Origin: Minisyncoccota bacterium
GTDB taxonomy: Bacteria > Patescibacteriota > Minisyncoccia > Phycocordibacterales > UBA9973
DNA length: 21,121 bases
Assembly: GCA_017984185.1 (NCBI GenBank)
Contig: JAGNZX010000002.1
Span: 1 to 21,121, forward strand
Direction of reading: 5' to 3'
Below, one piece after another: positions 6,665 through 13,386 of this stretch; position 1 is the first letter of the stretch, and each line of letters begins with the position of its first letter. The notes under the pieces are model-generated. The model was not told where the DNA came from and did not search any database. It worked only from the letters and a program-made list of their open reading frames with translations. The translations under genes were made by a program, and so were the position numbers.

Positions 6665-8014
6665 CTATTTAAACATTATTCTAATTTGTTCCAATTCTTC
6701 TTGTAGTTGAGGGTCGTTTTTCAAGTCGTTTTTTATCTTTAAACACGAATGAATCACAGTTGTATGGTCTTTACCCCCAAGTTTTTGCCCAATTAATGGA
6801 TAAGAAACATTAAAATCTTCTCGCAATAAATACATCACCATCTGTCTCGCTTTCACTATCTCTTTTTTTCTAGTCTTTTCATAAATTGAAGATTCTTCAA
6901 TTTGGTAATACTCACTCACAGTCTTCACAACATCTTTTATGGCAATGTTTTTCTTTGGCTTCATGTTGTTTTTCAACAAACCTTTCACCTCTGAGAGTGT
7001 TAGAGGTCTATTTTTGAGTTGATATTGGCAGACTATAACATTCAAACTACCCTCTAGTTCGCGTATATTGCCCTCTACAGCGCTGGCAATGTATTCGACT
7101 ATCTCTTGGTCCAGATTTATGTTTTGTTCTTGTAGTTTCACTTTTAAAATTGCCAGGCGTGACTCATACTCAGGCTCTGAAACATCGACAATCATCCCTG
7201 CAGCAAAGCGAGATTTGAGACGATCAGCTAGTTCCGGAATATAATTTGGGTGCTTGTCTGAAGAAAAGACAATTTGTTTATTGTTTTCGTAAAAAGTGTT
7301 GAAAGTGTGGAAAAGTTCTTCTTGAATTTTTTCCATTTTCCCTATGAACTGAATATCATCTATGATTAAAAGGTCATATTTACGATATTTTTCCTTAAAA
7401 GAGTTGGCTTTGTTGCCCTGAAGTGAGTTTACAAAGTCAGTAGCAAATTTTTCCAGAGTTATATAATGCACTTTTTTGTTGGCATTCCTGTCTTTGAGAG
7501 TGTTCCCTATCGCTTGAATTAGGTGGGTTTTCCCTAAACCTGTCCCACCATAAACAAAGAACGGATTATATTTAGTTCCTGGGTTTTCGATTATGGCTTG
7601 GGAAGCCGCATAGGCCAGCTCATTAAAAGTTCCCACAATAAAAGAGTTAAAATGGTAGCGAGGGTTTAGGTTGTCGTCTGGGTTGATATAGAGATCCTTT
7701 AAAGGCAGTTCTTTGTTGGCAAAAAAACCAGGAGTTTCAGGAGCCACGATTTCTTGTTTTTTGGTTTCTATCTTAGAAATCAAGTATTCTACCGCTCGCA
7801 TACTTTCATAAGCGTCAGCAATGGTTTTGGTGATTAGCTTGTGATATTTGTTTTGCAACCAATCACGCACAAACTCGTTTGGGACCCCGATATAGACTAC
7901 TCCAGCATTTTCTTTAACAATTGATGTATTCTTAAACCAAGTACTGAAATTAGCTTTAGACATACCCGACTCTATTTCAGCCAAACAATTTTCCCAGAGT
8001 TGTTTTGTGTTCAT
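6665..8014 (-). CDS. dnaA: Chromosomal replication initiator protein DnaA
   Basis: DnaA is the AAA+ initiator that binds DnaA boxes, oligomerises on the origin and opens it for helicase loading. The 449-residue protein shows domain I (1 to about 85, with LWENCLAEIESGMSKANFSTWF) and a short linker. The AAA+ core has Walker A GGTGLGKT (156-163) and Walker B LLIIDDIQF (215-223), with a sensor II region GNIRELEG (315-322). Domain IV carries the DNA-binding signature GGKDHTTVIHS (413-423). It is divergent from rpmH and upstream of dnaN. TATAAT on the minus strand (8028-8023) ends 8 nt before the ATG, so the transcript is probably leaderless. Two DnaA boxes just upstream suggest autoregulation. Confidence 0.98.
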   Translation of the reverse strand: MNTKQLWENCLAEIESGMSKANFSTWFKNTSIVKENAGVVYIGVPNEFVRDWLQNKYHKLITKTIADAYESMRAVEYLISKIETKKQEIVAPETPGFFANKELPLKDLYINPDDNLNPRYHFNSFIVGTFNELAYAASQAIIENPGTKYNPFFVYGGTGLGKTHLIQAIGNTLKDRNANKKVHYITLEKFATDFVNSLQGNKANSFKEKYRKYDLLIIDDIQFIGKMEKIQEELFHTFNTFYENNKQIVFSSDKHPNYIPELADRLKSRFAAGMIVDVSEPEYESRLAILKVKLQEQNINLDQEIVEYIASAVEGNIRELEGSLNVIVCQYQLKNRPLTLSEVKGLLKNNMKPKKNIAIKDVVKTVSEYYQIEESSIYEKTRKKEIVKARQMVMYLLREDFNVSYPLIGQKLGGKDHTTVIHSCLKIKNDLKNDPQLQEELEQIRIMFK

Positions 8015-8022
8015 TGCCCAAT

Positions 8023-8028
8023 ATTATA
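8023..8028 (-). promoter_or_regulatory. -10 box of dnaA, probably leaderless
   Basis: A perfect TATAAT on the minus strand ends 8 nt before the dnaA ATG, with no Shine-Dalgarno between. The -35 region is weak. The DnaA boxes at 8071-8090 lie about 45-60 nt upstream, suitable for control by DnaA. Confidence 0.5.
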
Positions 8029-8070
8029 CTATTTCCACCTTTTTTGAAACTTGGGGAAACTTATTAACCT

Positions 8071-8090
8071 TGTTGATAATCTGTGGATAA
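8071..8090 (-). other. Tandem DnaA boxes, candidate oriC half
   Basis: Two boxes in the same orientation, read on the minus strand, lie in the dnaA-rpmH gap: TTATCCACA (8090-8082, perfect) and TTATCAACA (8079-8071, one mismatch), 11 nt apart start to start. The rest of the gap is AT-rich (for example 8151-8170). Together with the element in the dnaA-dnaN gap this suggests a bipartite origin around dnaA. Confidence 0.65.
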
Positions 8091-8145
8091 CAAAATTAGG
8101 TTTTAGCTGACTAGCTTTTAGGGACTAGATAATTTCAAAAGATAC

Positions 8146-8172
8146 TTGCCTAATAGTTAATTTTATTATAAG
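8146..8172 (+). promoter_or_regulatory. Promoter of rpmH cluster, probably leaderless
   Basis: TTGCCT (8146-8151) and TATAAG (8167-8172) are 15 nt apart. The -10 ends 8 nt before the rpmH ATG, the same spacing as for ruvC and dnaA, and no Shine-Dalgarno is present. Confidence 0.45.
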
Positions 8173-8180
8173 CTATCTGT

Positions 8181-8324
8181 ATGTCATTCACATATCAACC
8201 TAAAAAAAGAAAACGAGCCAAGGCTCATGGGTTTTTGGTCCGCTCTCGAACCAAGACTGGTAAAGCAGTATTAAAACGAAGACGCCAAAAAGGTAGAAAA
8301 AAACTATCTGTTTCTACTAAATAA
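8181..8324 (+). CDS. rpmH: 50S ribosomal protein L34
   Basis: L34 is a small basic protein of the large ribosomal subunit. The 47-residue product reads MSFTYQPKKRKRAKAHGF with VRSRTKTGKAVLKRRRQKGRKKLS, a close fit to the L34 pattern (TYQPxxRKRxxxHGFxxRxxTxxGRxVLxxRRxKGRKxLS) and to its usual 44-47 residues. It opens the rpmH-rnpA-yidD-yidC-jag cluster found beside the origin in many bacteria and diverges from dnaA. Confidence 0.97.
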   Translation: MSFTYQPKKRKRAKAHGFLVRSRTKTGKAVLKRRRQKGRKKLSVSTK

Positions 8325-8334
8325 TCCGACCAGC

Positions 8335-8661
8335 ATGTTGGCTAAAAAAAATAGAGTTGATACTAAAATAGTAGAAAAGGTATTTAAGGCTGGAAAATTC
8401 ACCAATTCCACCTTTTTAACCCTTAAATACTTACCAGATTTTGGGTCTAAAACAACTCGTATTTCTGTGTTGGCTCCAAAATCAGTAGCCAAATTGGCTG
8501 TCGATCGCAACAAATTGAGACGCAGGGGTTACCAGGCTCTCAAAAAACACTTGGCCTTGTTCCCTGTTGGCCTGGTTGGGGTTTTGGTGTTTAAAAAATC
8601 CATAGACTCTGTTTTAGAAGTTGAAAATGAAATTAAAATTATACTTAATAAAATTAATTAA
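8335..8661 (+). CDS. rnpA: Ribonuclease P protein component
   Basis: RnpA is the basic protein subunit that helps the RNase P RNA bind pre-tRNA and remove 5' leaders. The 108-residue product is of normal length. Its RNR-type motif appears as AVDRNKLRRRGYQALKK (about residues 55-71), where the family has AVxRNxxKRxxRE; the motif is recognisable with a changed C-terminal half. The N-terminal segment begins LAKKNRVDTK in place of the usual LxKxxxF. It starts 10 nt after rpmH and its end overlaps yidD, so translation is probably coupled. No Shine-Dalgarno is visible. Confidence 0.93.
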   Translation: MLAKKNRVDTKIVEKVFKAGKFTNSTFLTLKYLPDFGSKTTRISVLAPKSVAKLAVDRNKLRRRGYQALKKHLALFPVGLVGVLVFKKSIDSVLEVENEIKIILNKIN

Positions 8662-8839
8662 CCTGTATCAAAAATATATATCCGTTTTTACTAAACGCCG
8701 ATGTGTGTTTTACCCTACCTGTTCCGAATATTCAAAACAAGCCATAGAAAAATACGGAGTATTTCGGGGTTTCCAAAAGGCTTTTTTTAGAATACTGCGT
8801 TGCCATCCTTGGCAAAAACAACATTTGGATTTTCCATGA
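8627..8839 (+). CDS. yidD: Membrane protein insertion efficiency factor YidD
   Basis: YidD is a small membrane-associated protein that assists YidC in inserting membrane proteins. I chose the ATG at 8627 (70 residues) over a TTG two codons upstream because it places MKLKLYLIKLINLYQKYIS at the normal family start. The conserved CxFxPTCSxY motif is present as CVFYPTCSEYSKQAIEKYG, followed by RILRCHPWQKQHLDFP, matching the family's RCNPF...G.DP end with some drift. The gene overlaps the end of rnpA by 35 nt and is followed by yidC 20 nt later. It ends with TGA, which shows TGA works as a stop. Confidence 0.94.
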   Translation: MKLKLYLIKLINLYQKYISVFTKRRCVFYPTCSEYSKQAIEKYGVFRGFQKAFFRILRCHPWQKQHLDFP

Positions 8840-8859
8840 TTTTAAGATAGTATAAGAGA

Positions 8860-9606
8860 ATGCAATACATTTGGACTATTCTTTTATATCAACCCTTGGT
8901 TAATGCGTTGGCCTTTTTGGTTTCTATCGTCCCCGGAGGAGATCTGGGTATAGCGGTGATTTTACTCACTATTTTGGTGAAATTAATACTTTTCCCATTG
9001 TCTCAATCTCAGATACGCAACCAAGCTGCTATGAATCTCTTGGCTCCAGAAGTTAATAAAATAAAAAACAGCGGAGTTAGTAAAGAAGAACAAGCCCGTC
9101 TTACTTTTGAATTATACAAAAAACACAAAACCAATCCATTTGCTGGGTGCTTGGTCATGATTCCTACCCTGATTGTGATTATTGCTTTATACCGGGTCTT
9201 TTTCACTGGAATAAGTTTTGACAAAGAACTCTTGTATTCATTTGTTCATTTACCTGAAAATGTTAATAATATTTTTCTGGGGTTTCTAGACATCAGTCAA
9301 AAGAAAATTTTAGTATTAGCTTTATTGGCTGGAATTTCCCAATACATACAAGCCTATTTTATGCCTAAAATGCCCACCACTTCCAGCAACGATGGTTCTT
9401 TTCAAGATAGTTTTTCAAAAAGTATGAATATGCAAATGAAATACGTCTTCCCTTTTATTGTTGGTATTTTTACTTACAATTTTTCTGGAGTGGTGGCTCT
9501 TTATTTAATTACAAACAATATTTTTTCCACATTTCAACAAATTTACGTAAATAAAACCGAGAAAAAAGTGTTGGATGAGGAAGTGGATGAAATGGTCAAA
9601 CATTAG
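8860..9606 (+). CDS. yidC: Membrane protein insertase YidC/Oxa1 family
   Basis: YidC inserts and folds proteins into the cytoplasmic membrane, alone or with SecYEG. The 248-residue protein is the short form without the large periplasmic P1 domain of proteobacterial YidC, as in Gram-positive bacteria and CPR. It shows the conserved core: LGIAVILLTILVKLILFPLS with QSQIRNQAAMNLLAPEVNKIK (cytoplasmic hairpin), then NPFAGCLVMIPTLIVIIALYR, a third hydrophobic stretch (LVLALLAGISQYIQAYFM), and the terminal GVVALYLITNNIFSTFQQIYV. About five membrane segments are visible. It sits between yidD and the jag-type gene in the standard order. Confidence 0.96.
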   Translation: MQYIWTILLYQPLVNALAFLVSIVPGGDLGIAVILLTILVKLILFPLSQSQIRNQAAMNLLAPEVNKIKNSGVSKEEQARLTFELYKKHKTNPFAGCLVMIPTLIVIIALYRVFFTGISFDKELLYSFVHLPENVNNIFLGFLDISQKKILVLALLAGISQYIQAYFMPKMPTTSSNDGSFQDSFSKSMNMQMKYVFPFIVGIFTYNFSGVVALYLITNNIFSTFQQIYVNKTEKKVLDEEVDEMVKH

Positions 9607-9640
9607 AAAGCCGAGGTAGCGTAAGAAATTTTCAAAATAT

Positions 9641-10111
9641 ATGCAAAAAAAAGAAATTGAAAACTTAATACGAGAATTAATTGAAAAAATTAACATAAAA
9701 GTCTCCAAGATTGATGTTGTGGAAGAAAAAAACGGTAACCTGATGTATGCTGTGGAGATCAGTGAACCGCATCATTTTATCGCTCGTGAGGGAGAAGCTC
9801 TGTATGCATTAAATCATGTCGTGCGTAGGATTGTAGAGAAAAACATACCCCCTACCTCTCCCCAGTCACCATTCCTTATAGATATCAATGATTTTCAAAA
9901 AAAGAAAATAGATGCAGTGCAAGCTGTCGCTCATATGATGTCTGAGCGGGCACGTTATTTCAAATCTAGTGTAGAAGTAGACCCTATGTCATCTTTTGAG
10001 CGCAGAATCGTGCATGAATTTTTAGCAGACGCTACAGATCTAAAGACCGAATCGGTAGGCATGGGCTCTGGCCGTCGAGTAGTCATTAAATACGTAGGTA
10101 CTAGCGTGTAG
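9641..10111 (+). CDS. KH-R3H RNA-binding protein (Jag/KhpB-like)
   Basis: Jag/KhpB proteins bind RNA through a KH and an R3H domain and affect cell elongation and envelope gene expression. The 156-residue product lacks the N-terminal Jag_N region. Residues about 20-85 form the KH-like part (with HHFIAREGEALYALNHVVRRIV), and about 90-156 form R3H, including SSFERRIVHEFLA with the R-x3-H signature and a C-terminal GSGRRVVIKYV. Downstream of yidC is the usual place for this gene. The last codons and stop run into a repeat element related to the S23 cassette end (10110-10144), so the extreme C-terminus may have been altered by it. Confidence 0.92.
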   Translation: MQKKEIENLIRELIEKINIKVSKIDVVEEKNGNLMYAVEISEPHHFIAREGEALYALNHVVRRIVEKNIPPTSPQSPFLIDINDFQKKKIDAVQAVAHMMSERARYFKSSVEVDPMSSFERRIVHEFLADATDLKTESVGMGSGRRVVIKYVGTSV

Positions 10112-10144
10112 CTAGTAGCTAATTAGCCACGACCTAAAAAGCTA
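10110..10144. repeat. Solo copy of the S23-cassette end repeat
   Basis: The stretch beginning AGCTAGTAGCTAATTAGCC and ending GACCTAAAAAGCTA closely matches the right end of the S23 cassette (16708-16735), which begins AGCTAGTTAGCTA and ends GACCTAATAAGCTA; the last 14 bases differ at one position. No S23 gene accompanies it here. It overlaps the jag stop codon and abuts the terminator of the T4SS operon. It may be an abandoned insertion scar or an independent intergenic palindrome family. Confidence 0.55.
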
Positions 10145-10158
10145 GTTTAATTCTAGCT
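10136..10158 (-). terminator. Intrinsic terminator at the end of the T4SS operon
   Basis: On the minus strand AGCTAG (10158-10153) pairs with CTAGCT (10145-10140) around a 7-nt loop, followed by five T residues (10140-10136). The stop codon of the last gene overlaps the descending arm. The stem is short and AU-rich, so strength is uncertain. Confidence 0.5.
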
Positions 10159-11461
10159 CCCAAAGGAAAGAGTCTTTTTTGTTTACAAAAAGTAGGTATT
10201 TTTCACTAGGGCTCACTATCAATTTTGTCCCATCTATACTCTCCCTCGTGGCTATGGTGGTTGGGTCTGCCAGTATTGTCGTATTTCCAGTCAAGATATT
10301 AACTTTCCAAATTTGGTCATTAAAAGATATTTCTCCTTGATACCAGCTGTCCGGATATTGTCCTGGATTTATTTGTGTAGGAACAGCACAATACAAGACA
10401 TCACTCGCACTACCCCAAGTGCATTTTTCTGGCAAGGTTCTCAAGGCTATCGGCGTAGAAGTTTTTTTAGTGGTATCAAATATATTTAATGTTAGACTGC
10501 TGTCTCCATATAAAATAGATTTACCATTTGGGCTGGTCAGGGTTGTCAGGCCGTATATATCACTCAAAATGCGGGTAAAAGCCTTGGTGTTTGGGTTTAA
10601 GGTATAAGTATACCCAGTGACAGCGTATGAGGGCTTGGTGGTCAATGTAATCATGTTTGTGTTTGGCCAAGAAGTGAGCCATTCAGTGAAAGGAGAATCA
10701 AAAATTTGAGTTTTTTTGTTATCTATTAAATTTAAAACTGTCCCCACAGCTATGTCGCCCACATTTACCAAGTAAAACATTTTTGTCCCTTCTGGAGAAA
10801 TACTAAAATCAGTTATATTGTCTGATAAAAATGAACCTTTGATTTCGTTGGTATCGGTATCCGCTCCCAATACTTCTTTGGGTATTTTTCCTAAAAATGT
10901 TTCGATGGTGGTGTTGTCTGATTTCAAATAACGCATAACCACCGAGCTGTTTTTGTTGCCAAACATAGCCTCGTATATTTTGGGGATTGTGGTAGTAGAA
11001 AATTTTCTTTCTTCGATTTTGTCTAAAAAGGTTTGGTAAATATTGCCGACAGCACGATCGACATATCTGGTCGCTTCGACCAACTCTGTGGTTGGCGGAG
11101 TTGGTTTTTTTGTATTTTTTACTTCAGGTATTGCTTGATTCGGAGCTATCTCCAACAATCTTTCTTTTTTTAAAATCTCAAACCCCGCAATCGGCATACT
11201 AGAAATCTTTTTTAATTTTTCTACCACCGCAGGTATTTGATTGTCTGGGTTTTGATTGTCCCCCGATATGTCTACGGGTGTAGGTGCGGGCGGGGTGACT
11301 ACTTTGCTTTTTCCAAAAGGATTAAATCTGGATAAAAAATTTGTCCCCTCTGTGCCATACCCTGGTGTATTTTGTCCTTGTTGGGGAGCAAAAAAAACAT
11401 AGATTAAAATTCCAGCGACAATCAACACTATTACTAAAAGTATAAAATTTCTTTTTGACAT
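10142..11461 (-). CDS. Membrane-anchored beta-propeller-like protein in the T4SS operon
   Basis: I do not recognise a named family. The 439-residue protein has a single N-terminal membrane segment (about 6-24) and then a Pro/Asn-rich linker (about 27-75). A large extracytoplasmic domain follows, with repeated blade-like motifs such as ISPEGTKMFYLVN, SPNGKSILYG and VSPSEKYLLFVN. These SPxGxxxxY/F units recall TolB/WD40-type propellers. It is the last gene of the locus, 3 nt after the pilin-peptidase gene, and ends in a terminator. Two cysteines in TWGSASDVLYC and its surroundings could form a disulfide. In this setting it may be a surface scaffold or binding component of the secretion apparatus; that is inference from position and topology. 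Confidence 0.75.
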   Translation of the reverse strand: MSKRNFILLVIVLIVAGILIYVFFAPQQGQNTPGYGTEGTNFLSRFNPFGKSKVVTPPAPTPVDISGDNQNPDNQIPAVVEKLKKISSMPIAGFEILKKERLLEIAPNQAIPEVKNTKKPTPPTTELVEATRYVDRAVGNIYQTFLDKIEERKFSTTTIPKIYEAMFGNKNSSVVMRYLKSDNTTIETFLGKIPKEVLGADTDTNEIKGSFLSDNITDFSISPEGTKMFYLVNVGDIAVGTVLNLIDNKKTQIFDSPFTEWLTSWPNTNMITLTTKPSYAVTGYTYTLNPNTKAFTRILSDIYGLTTLTSPNGKSILYGDSSLTLNIFDTTKKTSTPIALRTLPEKCTWGSASDVLYCAVPTQINPGQYPDSWYQGEISFNDQIWKVNILTGNTTILADPTTIATRESIDGTKLIVSPSEKYLLFVNKKDSFLWELELN

Positions 11462-11464
11462 AAA

Positions 11465-12352
11465 TTATGGACCGATATGCCAATGATTACCCTCATAATA
11501 ATATTCATTATTAGGACCATATCTTTGGTATTTAACTAAAGGTTTTCCACCACTTAGATAATTATCTAATTCAGGCGTGGTATCCAAATCAACAGTACCA
11601 CTTCCTTTTTGATGACTTGTATTTCCACTTTGTGCGCCATGTGACCACCACTCTGTTCCGCCAGTTATTAATAGTTCACCACACTTTGGGCAACCGTTGT
11701 GTATTGACCATAAAGGAGCTACAACAAGGCCCACTGTTGATGTGCAGTTTGGTTCACCTATTGTCTTGCACTCGTTGTTATAAACACGGGCAAAATATGG
11801 CAAAGTTGGCTTTGTTCCAGTGATTGGGTCACCAAATTTTAAACCATTTTTATAAAAACCATTTACGGGTGTTTGCGGAGCGGCATCCTGGATGTCTATT
11901 ATTATTGTGACTTTGTCTATATTTACATTACTATTTAATAAGTTTCCATTGATTGTATTTAAAAGAGCCCAGGCGCCGAGAGCTATCAGCAAACCAAGTA
12001 AAGCATTTTGTATCCTGTCCTTCCCTGCTTCTTTGCTCGAAATCAATTCACTACCCATATATTCTATGCCCCCGATGACAATCATCAATACCGCCAAAAC
12101 TCCGGCTATACCAATAATTATTTTTATCATTATATTTAAATACCCACTCAAAGCCGAGGAATTAAATTTGAATGTTTTAAACTGGCCGCCTTCACAATCT
12201 GCTCCATCTGGTGGGCAAGGGAGCGGTGCGAGTAGTGTGTATCCTGTCCCCATATTGGTTGGAGGCGTGGTTTGTTCTGCGTGTATGCCAAACAACGGAA
12301 CAAAAATTCCGATTATAGCTATGATTAAAATATATTGTAAAAATTTTTTCAT
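11465..12352 (-). CDS. VirB2-like pilin fused to a putative M15-type peptidase domain
   Basis: The 295-residue protein starts with a signal peptide (about 1-25, ending IHAEQ). It continues with a TrbC/VirB2-type pilin region: two hydrophobic helices (about 71-98 and 115-134) around a short polar loop, SELISSKEAGKDRIQ, the usual layout of CPR T4SS pilins. From about residue 205 there is an extra globular domain with TSHQKGSGTVDL (His247, Asp255) and a terminal EGNHWHI (Glu287, His290, His292). These resemble the zinc ligands and catalytic Glu of M15 D,D-peptidases (SxHxxGxAxD and ExxH), though the first motif has one extra residue. A CPKC pair (221-224) may bind metal or form a disulfide. The gene lies 1 nt after the Ig-like gene and 3 nt before the propeller gene. 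The pilin half is likely; the peptidase activity is inferred. Confidence 0.75.
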   Translation of the reverse strand: MKKFLQYILIIAIIGIFVPLFGIHAEQTTPPTNMGTGYTLLAPLPCPPDGADCEGGQFKTFKFNSSALSGYLNIMIKIIIGIAGVLAVLMIVIGGIEYMGSELISSKEAGKDRIQNALLGLLIALGAWALLNTINGNLLNSNVNIDKVTIIIDIQDAAPQTPVNGFYKNGLKFGDPITGTKPTLPYFARVYNNECKTIGEPNCTSTVGLVVAPLWSIHNGCPKCGELLITGGTEWWSHGAQSGNTSHQKGSGTVDLDTTPELDNYLSGGKPLVKYQRYGPNNEYYYEGNHWHIGP

Positions 12353-12353
12353 T

Positions 12354-13346
12354 TTAAAATTCTAAAGTTATCTCATTTTTTACACTCTGTGTCAGCTTGT
12401 CCATGTTTTCTACTTCCAATTTTAACTTAGAAGTCCCAGAAACTCCACTCTGGACTTGTAGAGGTAGAAGATTTTTTACAAAACTTCCATTTTGCACCAT
12501 TTGATCGTTTAAAGACCAAGTCCAAGTGAGTCTAGGTATGCGGATATTTTTTGGGGAAATAAAATACGGAGCAGCAAAAAGTATTTCTTTGTCTGAGATT
12601 TTGTGTCCATCCGCTAAAGCATTCTCAAACATTGTGCCCAGATTTTCGTCTTTTTTATAAAACAACAGCTTGGGTTTAAATGTCCCGACGTCCAAGGCAG
12701 ATGAAGAAGAGTATTTTTGATCGATGGTGGTGGCGCTCACTTCGATATAATTTGAGGGGTCTAGATAATCGCTGTTGTAAGTAAAATAATTTTTACCATA
12801 ACCAGCAGCTTCTTGATCATTGGTGTAGTCTTTTCTCCAAGTATAAGTCATGTTTTTTGGATTAACAAAACTACTCCCTGTTTTTATTTCCGGTATGGCT
12901 ACTATCTTGATACCACTGTCAGGCGCAGGTAGAGCTCTACCTTTATAAAAAGGTGGTGTATAAGAATCGTCTGCCTGCCAAAGCACGATCATTCTCGACG
13001 AGTTCAGGACGGCTTTTGTGTCTATGATTGTACCGTTGGCACGTATTCTAATATTGACACTGGTTTCAGCGCCGAGAGCTGGAGCTGTGAGCGAGAGTGT
13101 AGTTTTACCCAGTCCAGACAAGAGGGTTTTTCCACCGACAGACCAAGTAATCTGGGATGCATCCAAGTCTACCGAATAACTACTTAGGGATAGGCTCACC
13201 TCCCCTCCCGGAGTTGGGTTTTCGGGAACCACATTGATAGAGACGTCGGTCGGAGTCTGGGCGTGGATTGTGGTGACAAAATTAAACAGAACAAATAAAA
13301 TTACCAGCGAGTATATTGTAAGTGATTTGTAAAAATTAAACCGCAT
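12354..13346 (-). CDS. Exported Ig-like beta-sandwich protein in the T4SS operon
   Basis: I do not recognise a specific family. The 330-residue protein begins with a clear signal peptide (hydrophobic about 10-25, probable cleavage after TIHAQ). Beta-rich sequence with Ig-like features follows: VSINVVPENPTPGGEVSLSL and ITWSVGGKTLLSGLGKTTLS near the start, then IEVSATTID, LTWTWSLNDQMV and a terminal strand. There is no C-terminal anchor or cysteine pair, so it may be secreted or held by partners. TATAAT on the minus strand (13358-13353) ends 6 nt before the ATG, indicating a promoter that separates this three-gene group from virB4. The 1-nt gap to the pilin-peptidase gene suggests that the two act together. 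Confidence 0.75.
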   Translation of the reverse strand: MRFNFYKSLTIYSLVILFVLFNFVTTIHAQTPTDVSINVVPENPTPGGEVSLSLSSYSVDLDASQITWSVGGKTLLSGLGKTTLSLTAPALGAETSVNIRIRANGTIIDTKAVLNSSRMIVLWQADDSYTPPFYKGRALPAPDSGIKIVAIPEIKTGSSFVNPKNMTYTWRKDYTNDQEAAGYGKNYFTYNSDYLDPSNYIEVSATTIDQKYSSSSALDVGTFKPKLLFYKKDENLGTMFENALADGHKISDKEILFAAPYFISPKNIRIPRLTWTWSLNDQMVQNGSFVKNLLPLQVQSGVSGTSKLKLEVENMDKLTQSVKNEITLEF

Positions 13347-13352
13347 GACCTT

Positions 13353-13358
13353 ATTATA
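13353..13358 (-). promoter_or_regulatory. Internal promoter -10 box before the Ig-like/pilin/propeller genes
   Basis: A perfect TATAAT on the minus strand lies in the 40-nt gap after virB4 and ends 6 nt before the ATG at 13346. It would give a leaderless transcript covering the last three genes of the locus, so exported components could be expressed separately from the ATPase part. Confidence 0.5.
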
Positions 13359-13386
13359 CCAATTTATATGTATTTTACGAATTTGT

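Noticed and set aside
8621..8839. YidD starting at TTG 8621
   Set aside because: The ATG two codons later (8627) is a standard start and fits the family's N-terminus.
9523..9531. TTTTCCACA DnaA-box-like site in yidC, and TGTGGAAAA in dnaA (7306-7314)
   Set aside because: They are mismatched boxes inside coding sequence without clustering.
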